Below are positions 35,037-42,415 of a stretch of DNA of 64,000 bases, one piece after another. Made by a program: the position numbers and the translations under genes. Where the stretch lies: positions 62,001 through 126,000 of the forward strand of contig CAKPIS010000002.1 in assembly GCA_934162425.1 (NCBI GenBank), given 5' to 3'. Under the pieces are notes generated by a model, which worked only from the letters and a program-made list of their open reading frames with translations, searched no databases and had not been told where the DNA came from. Numbering within the stretch: position 1 is the first letter of the stretch; each line of letters starts with the position of its first letter. This DNA comes from an uncultured Bacilli bacterium (GTDB lineage Bacteria; Bacillota_I; Bacilli_A; RF39; UBA660).

Positions 35037-35567
35037 TTATTTTGTTTCTATAATTCCGTAATTACCATCTTTTCTTTGGTATAACACGCATATAGAATTT
35101 GTATCTGTATTTTTAAATACAAAGAATGAGTGACCTAACATATTCATTTGAAGCATAGCCTCTTCTTCATCCATTGGCTTCATATCTATTTTCTTTCTTT
35201 TTAAAACCACTTGGTCATCATCTTCAAAGCTTTCCTCTAATTCTAATTCAAAATTTTGTATCATATTCTTTTTAATTTTAGAATTAAGCTTTGTTTTATT
35301 TTTTCTGATTTGTCTTTCTAATTTATCGACTGTAAGATCAATTGCCGCATATAAATCATTGTGGGATTCTTCGCTTCTTAAAGTATAACTCATTGCAGGA
35401 ATTGTAATTTCTATTTTTTGGTCTTTTCCACGTATCTTAATAACCACACTTGCTTCAATATCATCTGCATTTTCGAAATACTTATCTAGCTTACCAATCT
35501 TATCCTCTATATAAGATTTAATAGCTGGTGTAATTTCTACTTTTTCACCACGAATTTTATATTTCAT
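35037..35567 (-). CDS. hpf: Ribosome hibernation-promoting factor (long form)
   Basis: Promotes 100S ribosome dimers in resting cells. The 176 residues have the N-terminal HPF/RaiA domain (MKYKIRGEKVEITPAIKSYI... KLDKYFENADDIEASVVI) and a C-terminal dimerisation domain with VVLKRKKIDMKPMDEEEAMLQMNMLGHSFFVF (key part about 125-155). I start at ATG 35567, preceded by AAAGGA; the 35606 start adds 13 residues with no site. Adjacent to secA as in B. subtilis. Confidence 0.95.
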   Translation of the reverse strand: MKYKIRGEKVEITPAIKSYIEDKIGKLDKYFENADDIEASVVIKIRGKDQKIEITIPAMSYTLRSEESHNDLYAAIDLTVDKLERQIRKNKTKLNSKIKKNMIQNFELELEESFEDDDQVVLKRKKIDMKPMDEEEAMLQMNMLGHSFFVFKNTDTNSICVLYQRKDGNYGIIETK

Positions 35568-35620
35568 ATTATCAATCCTTTCTACAATTAAATTATACCA
35601 CAACATAAAAAGAAATGCTA

Positions 35621-35860
35621 CTATGAAGTAGTAACATTTGATGTTTCTTTTACATTAGAAACTTCTCTAACGTTAATTGCTTGTAAACCTTTTTCAGTTT
35701 CAAGTAATTCATATTCAACTATTTGACCTTCACTAAGAGTCTTATATCCATCTTGCTTAATAGCTGAGTAATGTACAAATATATCCTCACCATCTTGAAC
35801 ATCAATAAAACCGTAGCCTTTTTCATTGTTGAACCATTTGATTCTTCCTATTCTAGTCAT
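35621..35860 (-). CDS. csp: Cold-shock domain protein
   Basis: A 79-residue single cold-shock domain that binds RNA/ssDNA. RNP1 is KGYGFID and RNP2 DIFVHYSAI. The C-terminal tail after residue 66 ([12 protein letters not shown]) is longer than in typical 66-residue Csp. ATG at 35860 follows GAGGTG by 6 bases. A 13-codon ORF with a strong RBS ends 3 bases upstream (35864-35905), suggesting coupled translation. An imperfect hairpin with T-run follows the stop. Confidence 0.93.
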   Translation of the reverse strand: MTRIGRIKWFNNEKGYGFIDVQDGEDIFVHYSAIKQDGYKTLSEGQIVEYELLETEKGLQAINVREVSNVKETSNVTTS

Positions 35861-35863
35861 CAA

Positions 35864-35905
35864 CTACACCTCACTTCCCTTTGTTATTACACTTTTAATA
35901 TACAT
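35864..35905 (-). other. Possible leader ORF of csp (13 codons)
   Basis: Minus strand ATG at 35905, 9 bases after AAGGAG, encodes MYIKSVITKGSEV and stops with TAG 3 bases before the csp ATG. The csp ribosome binding site lies within its last codons, so translation of the two could be linked. Confidence 0.4.
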
Positions 35906-35997
35906 CTTTAGTCACTCCTTTTTCAACTTGTATCGTACTTCAAAAATCGACATTATTTTAAAGGTGCATGGATATCATACTAAATATCTAAACAAAA

Positions 35998-36138
35998 TTA
36001 TGTTTTTTACGCTCAAATGTTATTTTTGACCACTGAAAGGTAATTTTTTTACATTTTTATGTTTTTTAACCCTACCCACCATTTGTTTTCTCATTTTGAA
36101 AGTAAATTTATTTATTTTTTATGATTTAGATGTAGAAT
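35998..36138 (+). promoter_or_regulatory. agrBD promoter region with repeated T-rich elements
   Basis: In the 260-base gap before agrB, TTATGTTTTTTA occurs twice (35998-36009 and 36057-36068). A similar AATGTTATTTTTGACC lies between them (36016-36031). A -10 TAGAAT (36133-36138) has no good -35. LytTR regulators such as AgrA bind repeated elements upstream of weak -35 promoters, so these are candidate binding sites. Nothing else is evident in this gap. Confidence 0.4.
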
Positions 36139-36162
36139 GGTATCAGAAAAACGAGGTGTGGT

Positions 36163-36768
36163 ATGAAAAAACTTTTTCTAAAAAAAATTAGAACTGCTAT
36201 AAAAAAACAATATCCTAATTATAATGATGACAAAATTGATGAAATAATGTATGGAATAGAAGGTCTTTATTTAACCTTCACTAAAACAGTAGTAATATGC
36301 ATTATAGCACTTATATTAGGAATATTAAAAGAACTTATTTGTTTACTTATTGCTTTTAACTTTATAAGATTTTTTGCATTTGGTATGCATGCTAGTAAAA
36401 GTTCTATATGTCTTATATTCTCTAGTCTAGTATTTATTATATTTTCAATTTTATGTAAATATATAGTCTTACCAAAATATTTACTATATATATTATATTT
36501 ACTAGCCCTAGCAATTATAAGCATATATGCTCCTGCTGATACTGTTAAAAGACCTTTAATAAAAAGAAAAAAAAGAATTAAGTTCAAAATTCTTTCTATA
36601 ATGGTAGTTATAATATATTTTATATTAACATTAGTATCTAAAAATAATTTATTTATAAATAGCTTAATATTTGGATTATTAATAGAATGTATATTAATTA
36701 ATCCTATTACATATAAGGCATTTAAAATGCCGTATAAAAATTATATTACATATGGTTTAAACGCTTAA
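36163..36768 (+). CDS. agrB: AgrB-like peptide-processing membrane protease
   Basis: Integral membrane cysteine protease that cuts AgrD at its C-terminal side and helps form the thiolactone ring. The 201 residues have about five helices and the catalytic His and Cys of the AgrB pattern in FGMHASKSSICL (about residues 76-83). The basic loop KRPLIKRKKRIKFK (about 129) is typical. ATG follows GAGGTG. It is on the plus strand, 41 bases before agrD, and convergent with agrA-agrC. Confidence 0.92.
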   Translation: MKKLFLKKIRTAIKKQYPNYNDDKIDEIMYGIEGLYLTFTKTVVICIIALILGILKELICLLIAFNFIRFFAFGMHASKSSICLIFSSLVFIIFSILCKYIVLPKYLLYILYLLALAIISIYAPADTVKRPLIKRKKRIKFKILSIMVVIIYFILTLVSKNNLFINSLIFGLLIECILINPITYKAFKMPYKNYITYGLNA

Positions 36769-36809
36769 TATAGTGATTAAATAAATATTTGAAAGGAGGT
36801 ACAATTAAT

Positions 36810-36935
36810 ATGAAAGCTTTATTTGTTTCTGCAATTTCTGCTTTAGGAGCACTACTTGCTGCTACTGCAACAAGTGGATGTGCAATTGTATTTATTGATG
36901 AACCAACAATGCCAAAATCGATGATAGAAAGATAA
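36810..36935 (+). CDS. agrD: AgrD-like cyclic autoinducer precursor peptide
   Basis: A 41-residue precursor starting 9 bases after a perfect GAAAGGAGGT. The N-terminal amphipathic leader (MKALFVSAISALGALLAA) is followed by TATSGCAIVFIDEPTMPKSM. A cysteine at 24, hydrophobic residues and then the acidic DEP-x-x-P recognition tail are the AgrD hallmarks (compare TSACLWFT-HQPEEP of C. perfringens from memory). AgrB would cut before or within IDEP, giving a Cys24 thiolactone ring of five (to Phe28) or six (to Ile29) residues with an N-terminal tail. Followed by a terminator. Confidence 0.88.
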   Translation: MKALFVSAISALGALLAATATSGCAIVFIDEPTMPKSMIER

Positions 36936-36939
36936 TAAA

Positions 36940-36972
36940 AAAATAGTTATGAGACTAATCCATAACTATTTT
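36940..36972. terminator. Bidirectional terminator between agrD and agrC
   Basis: AAAATAGTTATG / CATAACTATTTT perfect 12-bp stem, 9-base loop, A-run on one side and T-run on the other. It ends both convergent agr transcripts and overlaps the agrC stop. Confidence 0.9.
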
Positions 36973-38270
36973 TTGTTTTTTATTTTAACAGTTAAATCTG
37001 TTACATAATAATTATTTTCTAAATATCTATTAATATCAAATGATTTGTTAGCATTTACGATATCTTCAACTAACCTAAGACCATAACCTCTACCTTTTCC
37101 TTTAGTAGTATATCCTGTTCCAATTTTATTTAAATCTATCTTGCCTGTATAGGTGTTATAAATACTAAATATTATTTTATCATTATTCTTTTTAGTAATT
37201 ATTAATATTTTCTTATCTTTACTTTTAAATGATGATTCTATTGCATTATCTAATAATACTCCAAGTACTTTGGTTATATTTTTATACATATTAGTTTCAA
37301 GTGATGATAATTTTCTTTTAACACCATTACCAACATTTATATCATAACTAATATTCATATCTTCCATAATAGATAGTTTATAATATAACAGTCCTTTTAT
37401 GCCACCATCTGGAAATTTATTTAACTGACTTATTAAATAACTACTATGTGTTTTCTTTGCATCATCTATTATAGAATCTAAATAATCAATTAATTTTTTA
37501 GAATCATTCATTTTAGCATATCCTTTAATTACCATTAACTGATTTTTAAATTCATGATTTGCTTTTCCTTGTTCTGTTATTATCTTTTCATATTTAGTAA
37601 CATAATTAAGCATTTGACTATTAATTTCTTGTAACTGTTCAGACTTTAACTCTTTTTTGATAATATAAATAAATAAAAAACTTATAAATAGTACAAATAA
37701 AAAATTAATATAATAGCTTGATTTTTGTAATACTTCAAAACCATTTTTTAAAACTATTATATACATAAAAATAATAAATATATATAAATAATTTGAGATT
37801 TTACTGTTTTTATCTATAAGGTTCGTAATTTTTATTAGTATTTTTCTTAAAAATGGAATATGAATTATTATGACAGATAATATAGATATCATTGTACTAG
37901 CTAGTAAATTATAATATATATTATTTATTATCATTTTCGTGTCTATATCCATAAATAATAATATTGGTGTTATTAATATTTCAGATATACTAAAAATTGC
38001 TAAAATTTCTATTGAATATAAAATAGATTTTTTAATTTTGATTTTAAAGACAAAATACAAAAGTAAAAACATAGTAAATATGAACATTATAAATCTAATC
38101 TGATTTGGAATTATTATAGTTGAAACAAAATAATATATCATTTCTAAAATAAAAATTAAAATTGTTTTGTTCGACATTTTTTCACTTGTTATTTTTTGAA
38201 TAATTACAGTTGCAGCAATACTTTGAACAAAGGAAGCAACAATACTAACTAAAATTTTTTCTACACTCAT
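36966..38270 (-). CDS. agrC: AgrC-like sensor histidine kinase
   Basis: Receptor kinase for the autoinducer peptide. The 434 residues contain six or seven N-terminal helices (to about 205) and a HPK10-type kinase. The phospho-accepting His is in NHEFKNQLMVIKGYAK (about 238), the N-box is GVLLDNAIES (about 336) and the G-box is KGKGRGYGLRLV. I start at ATG 38270 by spacing to AAAGGAT; GTG 38273 is possible. The start lies 3 bases after the agrA stop, so kinase and regulator are one operon. Confidence 0.93.
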   Translation of the reverse strand: MSVEKILVSIVASFVQSIAATVIIQKITSEKMSNKTILIFILEMIYYFVSTIIIPNQIRFIMFIFTMFLLLYFVFKIKIKKSILYSIEILAIFSISEILITPILLFMDIDTKMIINNIYYNLLASTMISILSVIIIHIPFLRKILIKITNLIDKNSKISNYLYIFIIFMYIIVLKNGFEVLQKSSYYINFLFVLFISFLFIYIIKKELKSEQLQEINSQMLNYVTKYEKIITEQGKANHEFKNQLMVIKGYAKMNDSKKLIDYLDSIIDDAKKTHSSYLISQLNKFPDGGIKGLLYYKLSIMEDMNISYDINVGNGVKRKLSSLETNMYKNITKVLGVLLDNAIESSFKSKDKKILIITKKNNDKIIFSIYNTYTGKIDLNKIGTGYTTKGKGRGYGLRLVEDIVNANKSFDINRYLENNYYVTDLTVKIKNKK

Positions 38271-38273
38271 CAC

Positions 38274-38990
38274 TTATCCTTTTAACCTTTCTTTTAAACC
38301 CTTTTTATAATTTCTTGATAAATAATCTATACTATCATCATTTGTAAAATATATAAAGTCATTTTTAAAATCTGCACATTTAATGTTATTTAAATTAACA
38401 TAACACGCTCTATGTGTTTGATAAAATCTATTATCTAATTGTTTAGCTACATTAGTTAAAGTATCTCTTACATAATACTCTTTATCAATAGCTTTAATTT
38501 TTGTTTTATTCTTAGTATTATCCCTAAAAATATATAATATATTATCGTACTTTATATGATAAATTTCTTTATCTTGTTTAAATACAAGAGCACTCCTACA
38601 ATTTAAGTTTTTAATTACTAAATTAATTGAATCAGTCAATCTTTTCTCATAATTATCAAATTTAGATATAAAATCAAATATTAATAATTTTTCTTTAAAT
38701 AGTTTTAATTCTAATTCATCATGTGAAGTTAATACAATTATAATGCTATCCCAATCTACTTTTCTTATATCTTGAGCAATTTCAAGCCCAGTTTTACCAG
38801 GAAGTTCTAAATCTAGAATATATATCTTCAAATTGGATGGCGTATTTATGATTTTCTTTAAGTTATTATTATACTTTTCAAAAGAATGAACAGTATAGTC
38901 AAAGTCATATGGCATGGTAATTTTAGAAATTAAAGCCTCATGCAAATCTCTTACATTTTTATTATCTTCACAAATTATAAAATTTATCAT
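38274..38990 (-). CDS. agrA: AgrA-like LytTR response regulator
   Basis: Response regulator of the agr system. The 238 residues have a REC domain with acidic pair CEDN (about 7-10) and phospho-Asp in IYILDLELPGKTG (about 58). A C-terminal LytTR DNA-binding domain includes YHIKYDNILYIFRD and RFYQTHRACYVNLNNI. ATG 38990 with AGGTGAG just upstream is preferred over GTG 38999. The likely target is the agrB upstream region and possibly other promoters outside the window. Confidence 0.93.
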   Translation of the reverse strand: MINFIICEDNKNVRDLHEALISKITMPYDFDYTVHSFEKYNNNLKKIINTPSNLKIYILDLELPGKTGLEIAQDIRKVDWDSIIIVLTSHDELELKLFKEKLLIFDFISKFDNYEKRLTDSINLVIKNLNCRSALVFKQDKEIYHIKYDNILYIFRDNTKNKTKIKAIDKEYYVRDTLTNVAKQLDNRFYQTHRACYVNLNNIKCADFKNDFIYFTNDDSIDYLSRNYKKGLKERLKG

Positions 38991-39063
38991 CCTACTCACC
39001 TAGTTTTAATTATAGCATAAATATTTCTAAAATTTTCCAATAAATTACAATTTTTTTAATACG

Positions 39064-39098
39064 TAAAAAAAGATATATATTTAATTGTTTTATATATC
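39064..39098 (-). terminator. Intrinsic terminator after mbl
   Basis: GATATAT / ATATATC stem with an AT-rich loop followed by seven T on the minus strand. Confidence 0.7.
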
Positions 39099-39102
39099 CG
39101 TT

Positions 39103-40077
39103 TTATAAATTTTCTAATATTATTCCTGTTCCCTCAGCTACACATGTTAATGGACTATCTGCTATTTTAACTGGCACCTTTATTTCTTTTTGAATTAATT
39201 TATCTAATCCATCTAGTAATGCACCACCACCAGTTAAAACAATGCCTTTATCTATAATATCAGCTGATATTTCAGGTTCTATTTTTTCTAATACGGTTTT
39301 AGCAGCATGAATTATCATATATACACTGTCTTTTATTGCTTCTCTTACTTCATTCGATGTTATTTCAATGGTTTTAGGAAGACCAGATAACAAGTCTCTT
39401 CCTCTTACTTGCATACTTTTTTTCTTATCACTTTCTAAAACAGTACCTATTTTTATTTTTATTTGTTCTGCAGTTACTTCTCCTATTAGCAATTTATATT
39501 TACTTTTAATATATTTTATAATATCAACATCAAAGGAGTTACCTGCAATCTTAATAGATTCACTATATACTATACCATCTAATGATAAAACAGCTATGTC
39601 AGTTGTTCCACCACCTATATCTATTACCATGTTCCCACTAGGAAGTCCTATTTCTAGTCCTGCTCCTACTGCTGCTACTTTAGGTTCTTCTTCTACATAA
39701 ACTTTTTTAGCACCAGTTCTTTCAGCAACCTCTCTTATTGCGTTTTTTTCAACCTGAGTAATATTTGATGGACAGCATATAAGTATTCTTGGTTTTGAAA
39801 AAATTGTTTTTCCTTTTATCTTTTTAATAAAGTAATCTAACATTATTTCAGTTTTATCAAAATCTGCTATCACCCCATCTTTTAAAGGCTTAATTGCGAT
39901 AACACTTCCAGGCGTTCTACCTAACATTTCATGAGCTTTAGCACCTATTGCTAGTACTTTACCACTATCTTTATCTATTGCGATTACACTAGGTTCACTT
40001 AAAACAACACCTTCTCCTTTAACATATATAAGTATATTTGCAGTGCCTAAATCTATTCCAATGTCTTTATTTTTCAT
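39103..40077 (-). CDS. mbl: MreB-family actin homologue (Mbl-like)
   Basis: Actin-like filament protein that guides elongation of the lateral wall. The 324 residues show DIGIDLGTANILIYVKGEG (phosphate 1), NMVIDIGGGTTDIAVLSL (phosphate 2), YVEEEPKVAAVGAG and the adenosine motif GIVLTGGGALLDGLD. Its position after spoIID and spoIIQ corresponds to mbl in B. subtilis rather than mreB of the mreBCD cluster, hence the symbol. Start overlaps the spoIIQ stop (TAATG). SpoIIID, which lies before mbl in Bacillus, is absent. Confidence 0.93.
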   Translation of the reverse strand: MKNKDIGIDLGTANILIYVKGEGVVLSEPSVIAIDKDSGKVLAIGAKAHEMLGRTPGSVIAIKPLKDGVIADFDKTEIMLDYFIKKIKGKTIFSKPRILICCPSNITQVEKNAIREVAERTGAKKVYVEEEPKVAAVGAGLEIGLPSGNMVIDIGGGTTDIAVLSLDGIVYSESIKIAGNSFDVDIIKYIKSKYKLLIGEVTAEQIKIKIGTVLESDKKKSMQVRGRDLLSGLPKTIEITSNEVREAIKDSVYMIIHAAKTVLEKIEPEISADIIDKGIVLTGGGALLDGLDKLIQKEIKVPVKIADSPLTCVAEGTGIILENL

Positions 40078-40724
40078 TATTTTTTAGCTGATAATTCTTT
40101 CAAAGATTTACCATAATATTTTTCTGGATTTACTACACTGCCATTTACATACATTTCAAGATGCAATCCGTTTTGTATATCACTATTAAGAGCACAAGTA
40201 CCACTTTTACCAATTACTTTACCACCTGTTACTACATCACCTTTTTTTACATTTACTTCTGATAATGATTGATATGTAATTACTAATTCTGTAGAACTTT
40301 TTACTTCAACTGTTTTTCCAAGTAGTGGATCATCAGATATATTTGTTACTGTTCCTTTTGTAATAGAAATAACATCAAATGCTTCATCTGATTTATAGTC
40401 TATACCTGAATTTTGCATATAAATTCCTTCATGATAAATTATTGATTTTTGTTGTTCTGTCTCTTCTGCATCTTTATCATAAAAGTTTTTATAAATACTT
40501 ACTTTTTCACTTGTATAAGGTTTAGATATTTTTTCATCTTGACTTATAACTGGATAATAACTATCAAATATATAATCATTAACATAAGTATAGTCATCAT
40601 TTGCATTAATAACCTTTTTTGCTTCATTATTATTAATTATTGTTATACTTACTAAAAGTAATAAAAATACTCCAAATGATATAAGTGATATTTTAACTGC
40701 TGGTTTTAATCTTATTTTCTTCAT
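40077..40724 (-). CDS. spoIIQ: SpoIIQ-like M23-domain protein, probably inactive
   Basis: A 215-residue protein with an N-terminal membrane helix (ISLISFGVFLLLLVSITII) and an outer LytM/M23 domain. In spore formers SpoIIQ forms the forespore half of the engulfment channel. The domain lacks catalytic ligands: the His of HxGxD is Asn (QNSGID) and the HxH motif reads GLHLE, with only one His. Position between spoIID and mbl supports orthology with SpoIIQ. Start at ATG 40724 is set by AGAGGTG. Confidence 0.82.
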   Translation of the reverse strand: MKKIRLKPAVKISLISFGVFLLLLVSITIINNNEAKKVINANDDYTYVNDYIFDSYYPVISQDEKISKPYTSEKVSIYKNFYDKDAEETEQQKSIIYHEGIYMQNSGIDYKSDEAFDVISITKGTVTNISDDPLLGKTVEVKSSTELVITYQSLSEVNVKKGDVVTGGKVIGKSGTCALNSDIQNGLHLEMYVNGSVVNPEKYYGKSLKELSAKK

Positions 40725-40773
40725 TTTTTTCACCTCTCATTTTAAGTTTTATCAAAATGAAGAAAATTATACA

Positions 40774-41694
40774 TTAATTTATTTTTTTTATTACACAATT
40801 TTTATAATAATAAGTTAATATTTGTTTATAATTATATCCTTCCTTTGCCATTCCATTTGCACCATACTGACTTAATCCAACACCATGACCAAAACCATTA
40901 ACATTAAATGTGACTTTTTCATTATTTAGCTTTATGTCAAAACTAGTTGATTTTAAACCAAATATTTTTCTTATTTCTCTTCCTGTATATTTTTTATTAT
41001 TTATTGTTATTTCTTTTACTCTTTTCGAATTAGTTCTTACTATATTATCTATTTTTATATCACTATCTATATTAAGTCCTAAATTATATAAAAATTCTTT
41101 TTTAGTAAACTCATTAGCACTTGAAAAAGCAGGGGATTCCTTCTTATCCCATTTTGATTCAACACTAACTAAATAAGGTAAATCACTAGAAAATACATCT
41201 AAAGAGTTTTCTGTATAACCATTACTAGTAGAAAAAAATAAAGCATCTATTAACTTATTATCATATAAAACAGCTTCTCCATTAGTTTCTTTTGCTGCTT
41301 TTTTTATTTTATTTAAATAAGTATCATAATTATTATCCCACTTCTTTTTCATTTGATCATAATCTATATATACCTGATTTGTTGTACTATCTGTAACATC
41401 ATATGAATTATCTTTTTTTATTCTTTTCATAACATATGTTCTAGATGCAACTGCTTGTGATTTTAATGCTTCCATCTCAAAATTAGCAGGCATTTCGCCC
41501 GCTACTACACCAATTACATACTCTTCTATTGGAATTTTTACTATATTACCAGTTGATGATCTTTTAACTTTAACCATAATATTATTATAACTACCATATT
41601 TTATTTTATTTTCTATACTTATCTTTTTATCTGTACCTATTATTAATAATGGTATTAGAATTATAATAAAAGTTAAAATTAGTACTTTTTTCAT
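40774..41694 (-). CDS. spoIID: SpoIID/LytB-domain lytic transglycosylase
   Basis: Membrane-anchored (residues 4-20 hydrophobic) peptidoglycan lytic transglycosylase. In spore formers it works with SpoIIM and SpoIIP during engulfment. The 306 residues show VVAGEMPANFEMEALKSQAVASRTYV (key Glu in GEMP, about 66; quoted in part), YTENSLDVF and the C-terminal GFGHGVGLSQYGANGMA signature. It is followed by spoIIQ and mbl as in B. subtilis, so the cluster is vertically inherited. Whether the organism sporulates cannot be judged from this window. Confidence 0.92.
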   Translation of the reverse strand: MKKVLILTFIIILIPLLIIGTDKKISIENKIKYGSYNNIMVKVKRSSTGNIVKIPIEEYVIGVVAGEMPANFEMEALKSQAVASRTYVMKRIKKDNSYDVTDSTTNQVYIDYDQMKKKWDNNYDTYLNKIKKAAKETNGEAVLYDNKLIDALFFSTSNGYTENSLDVFSSDLPYLVSVESKWDKKESPAFSSANEFTKKEFLYNLGLNIDSDIKIDNIVRTNSKRVKEITINNKKYTGREIRKIFGLKSTSFDIKLNNEKVTFNVNGFGHGVGLSQYGANGMAKEGYNYKQILTYYYKNCVIKKIN

Positions 41695-41703
41695 ATGTTC
41701 TCC

Positions 41704-41901
41704 TTATAATAAAACTATAGTATTATATAAATCCATGAAGAAATTTACTAATAAATAAGACATTATAAGACAAACTATAACATAGAAAAAGTGAATTTGA
41801 GTTATTCTGTTTTTTCTAAATAATTTATCTAAATTCATTGATGTTGTAACCCATATACAAAGTGGTATGGATAAACAATATAAGGCTAATTTAATATTCA
41901 T
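41704..41901 (-). CDS. DUF1146 (YwzB-like) small membrane protein
   Basis: A 65-residue protein with two hydrophobic helices around the LDKLFRKNRITQ loop, the DUF1146 pattern. In B. subtilis ywzB lies just before ywmB-murAA-spoIID, matching the position here. ATG 41901 is 5 bases after AGGA and overlaps the rpiB stop by 11 bases; the 41913 ATG has no site. Function unknown. Confidence 0.8.
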   Translation of the reverse strand: MNIKLALYCLSIPLCIWVTTSMNLDKLFRKNRITQIHFFYVIVCLIMSYLLVNFFMDLYNTIVLL

Positions 41902-42337
41902 TAGTTTCCTCATACTTTTCTACTTGTTCTATTCTTATTTTATATCTTGGTTCCAAATTAAATGTCGAATTAATAAACTTTTCTATCATTTCTTTAATTT
42001 GAGGAGCAGTATGACTAGTTGCACTAAATGCTAATATATTAGCATTATTATGTTCTTTTGCTGACTGTGCTTCTTGCATATTATCTATTTTAGCACATCT
42101 TATTCCTTTTACTTTATTACATGCTATAGATACACCAATACCTGTACCACACATAACTATGCCTAAATCAACTTCTTTTTTTATAACAGCATTAGATAGC
42201 TTAAACGCATACTCTGGATAATCTACCATGTCACTTGAAAAGCATCCATAATCTGTTATATCGTAATCATCTAATAAACTTTTTAATTCCTCTTTTGTAT
42301 TATAAGCTCTATGGTCATTTGCTATTCCTATTTTCAT
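41891..42337 (-). CDS. rpiB: Ribose-5-phosphate isomerase B (RpiB/LacAB family)
   Basis: Interconverts ribose-5-phosphate and ribulose-5-phosphate in the pentose phosphate pathway. The 148 residues show the N-terminal IGIANDHRAY with Asp-His of the active site, VMCGTGIGVSIACNKVKGIR with the catalytic Cys (about 66) and the anion hole, and KEHNNANIL. Typical length. B. subtilis ywlF equivalent. Confidence 0.95.
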   Translation of the reverse strand: MKIGIANDHRAYNTKEELKSLLDDYDITDYGCFSSDMVDYPEYAFKLSNAVIKKEVDLGIVMCGTGIGVSIACNKVKGIRCAKIDNMQEAQSAKEHNNANILAFSATSHTAPQIKEMIEKFINSTFNLEPRYKIRIEQVEKYEETNEY

Positions 42338-42378
42338 TTTTTACCTACCTTTCATATATATTGTAACATATTTTTAAA

Positions 42379-42408
42379 ACACTATTAACAAATTAATGTT
42401 AACAGTGT
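42379..42408 (-). terminator. Terminator of the Asn-rich protein gene
   Basis: ACACTGTTAACA / TGTTAATAGTGT 12-bp stem with one G-U pair and a 6-base loop, followed by TTTT and an interrupted AT run. Confidence 0.7.
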
Positions 42409-42415
42409 CCTAAGT

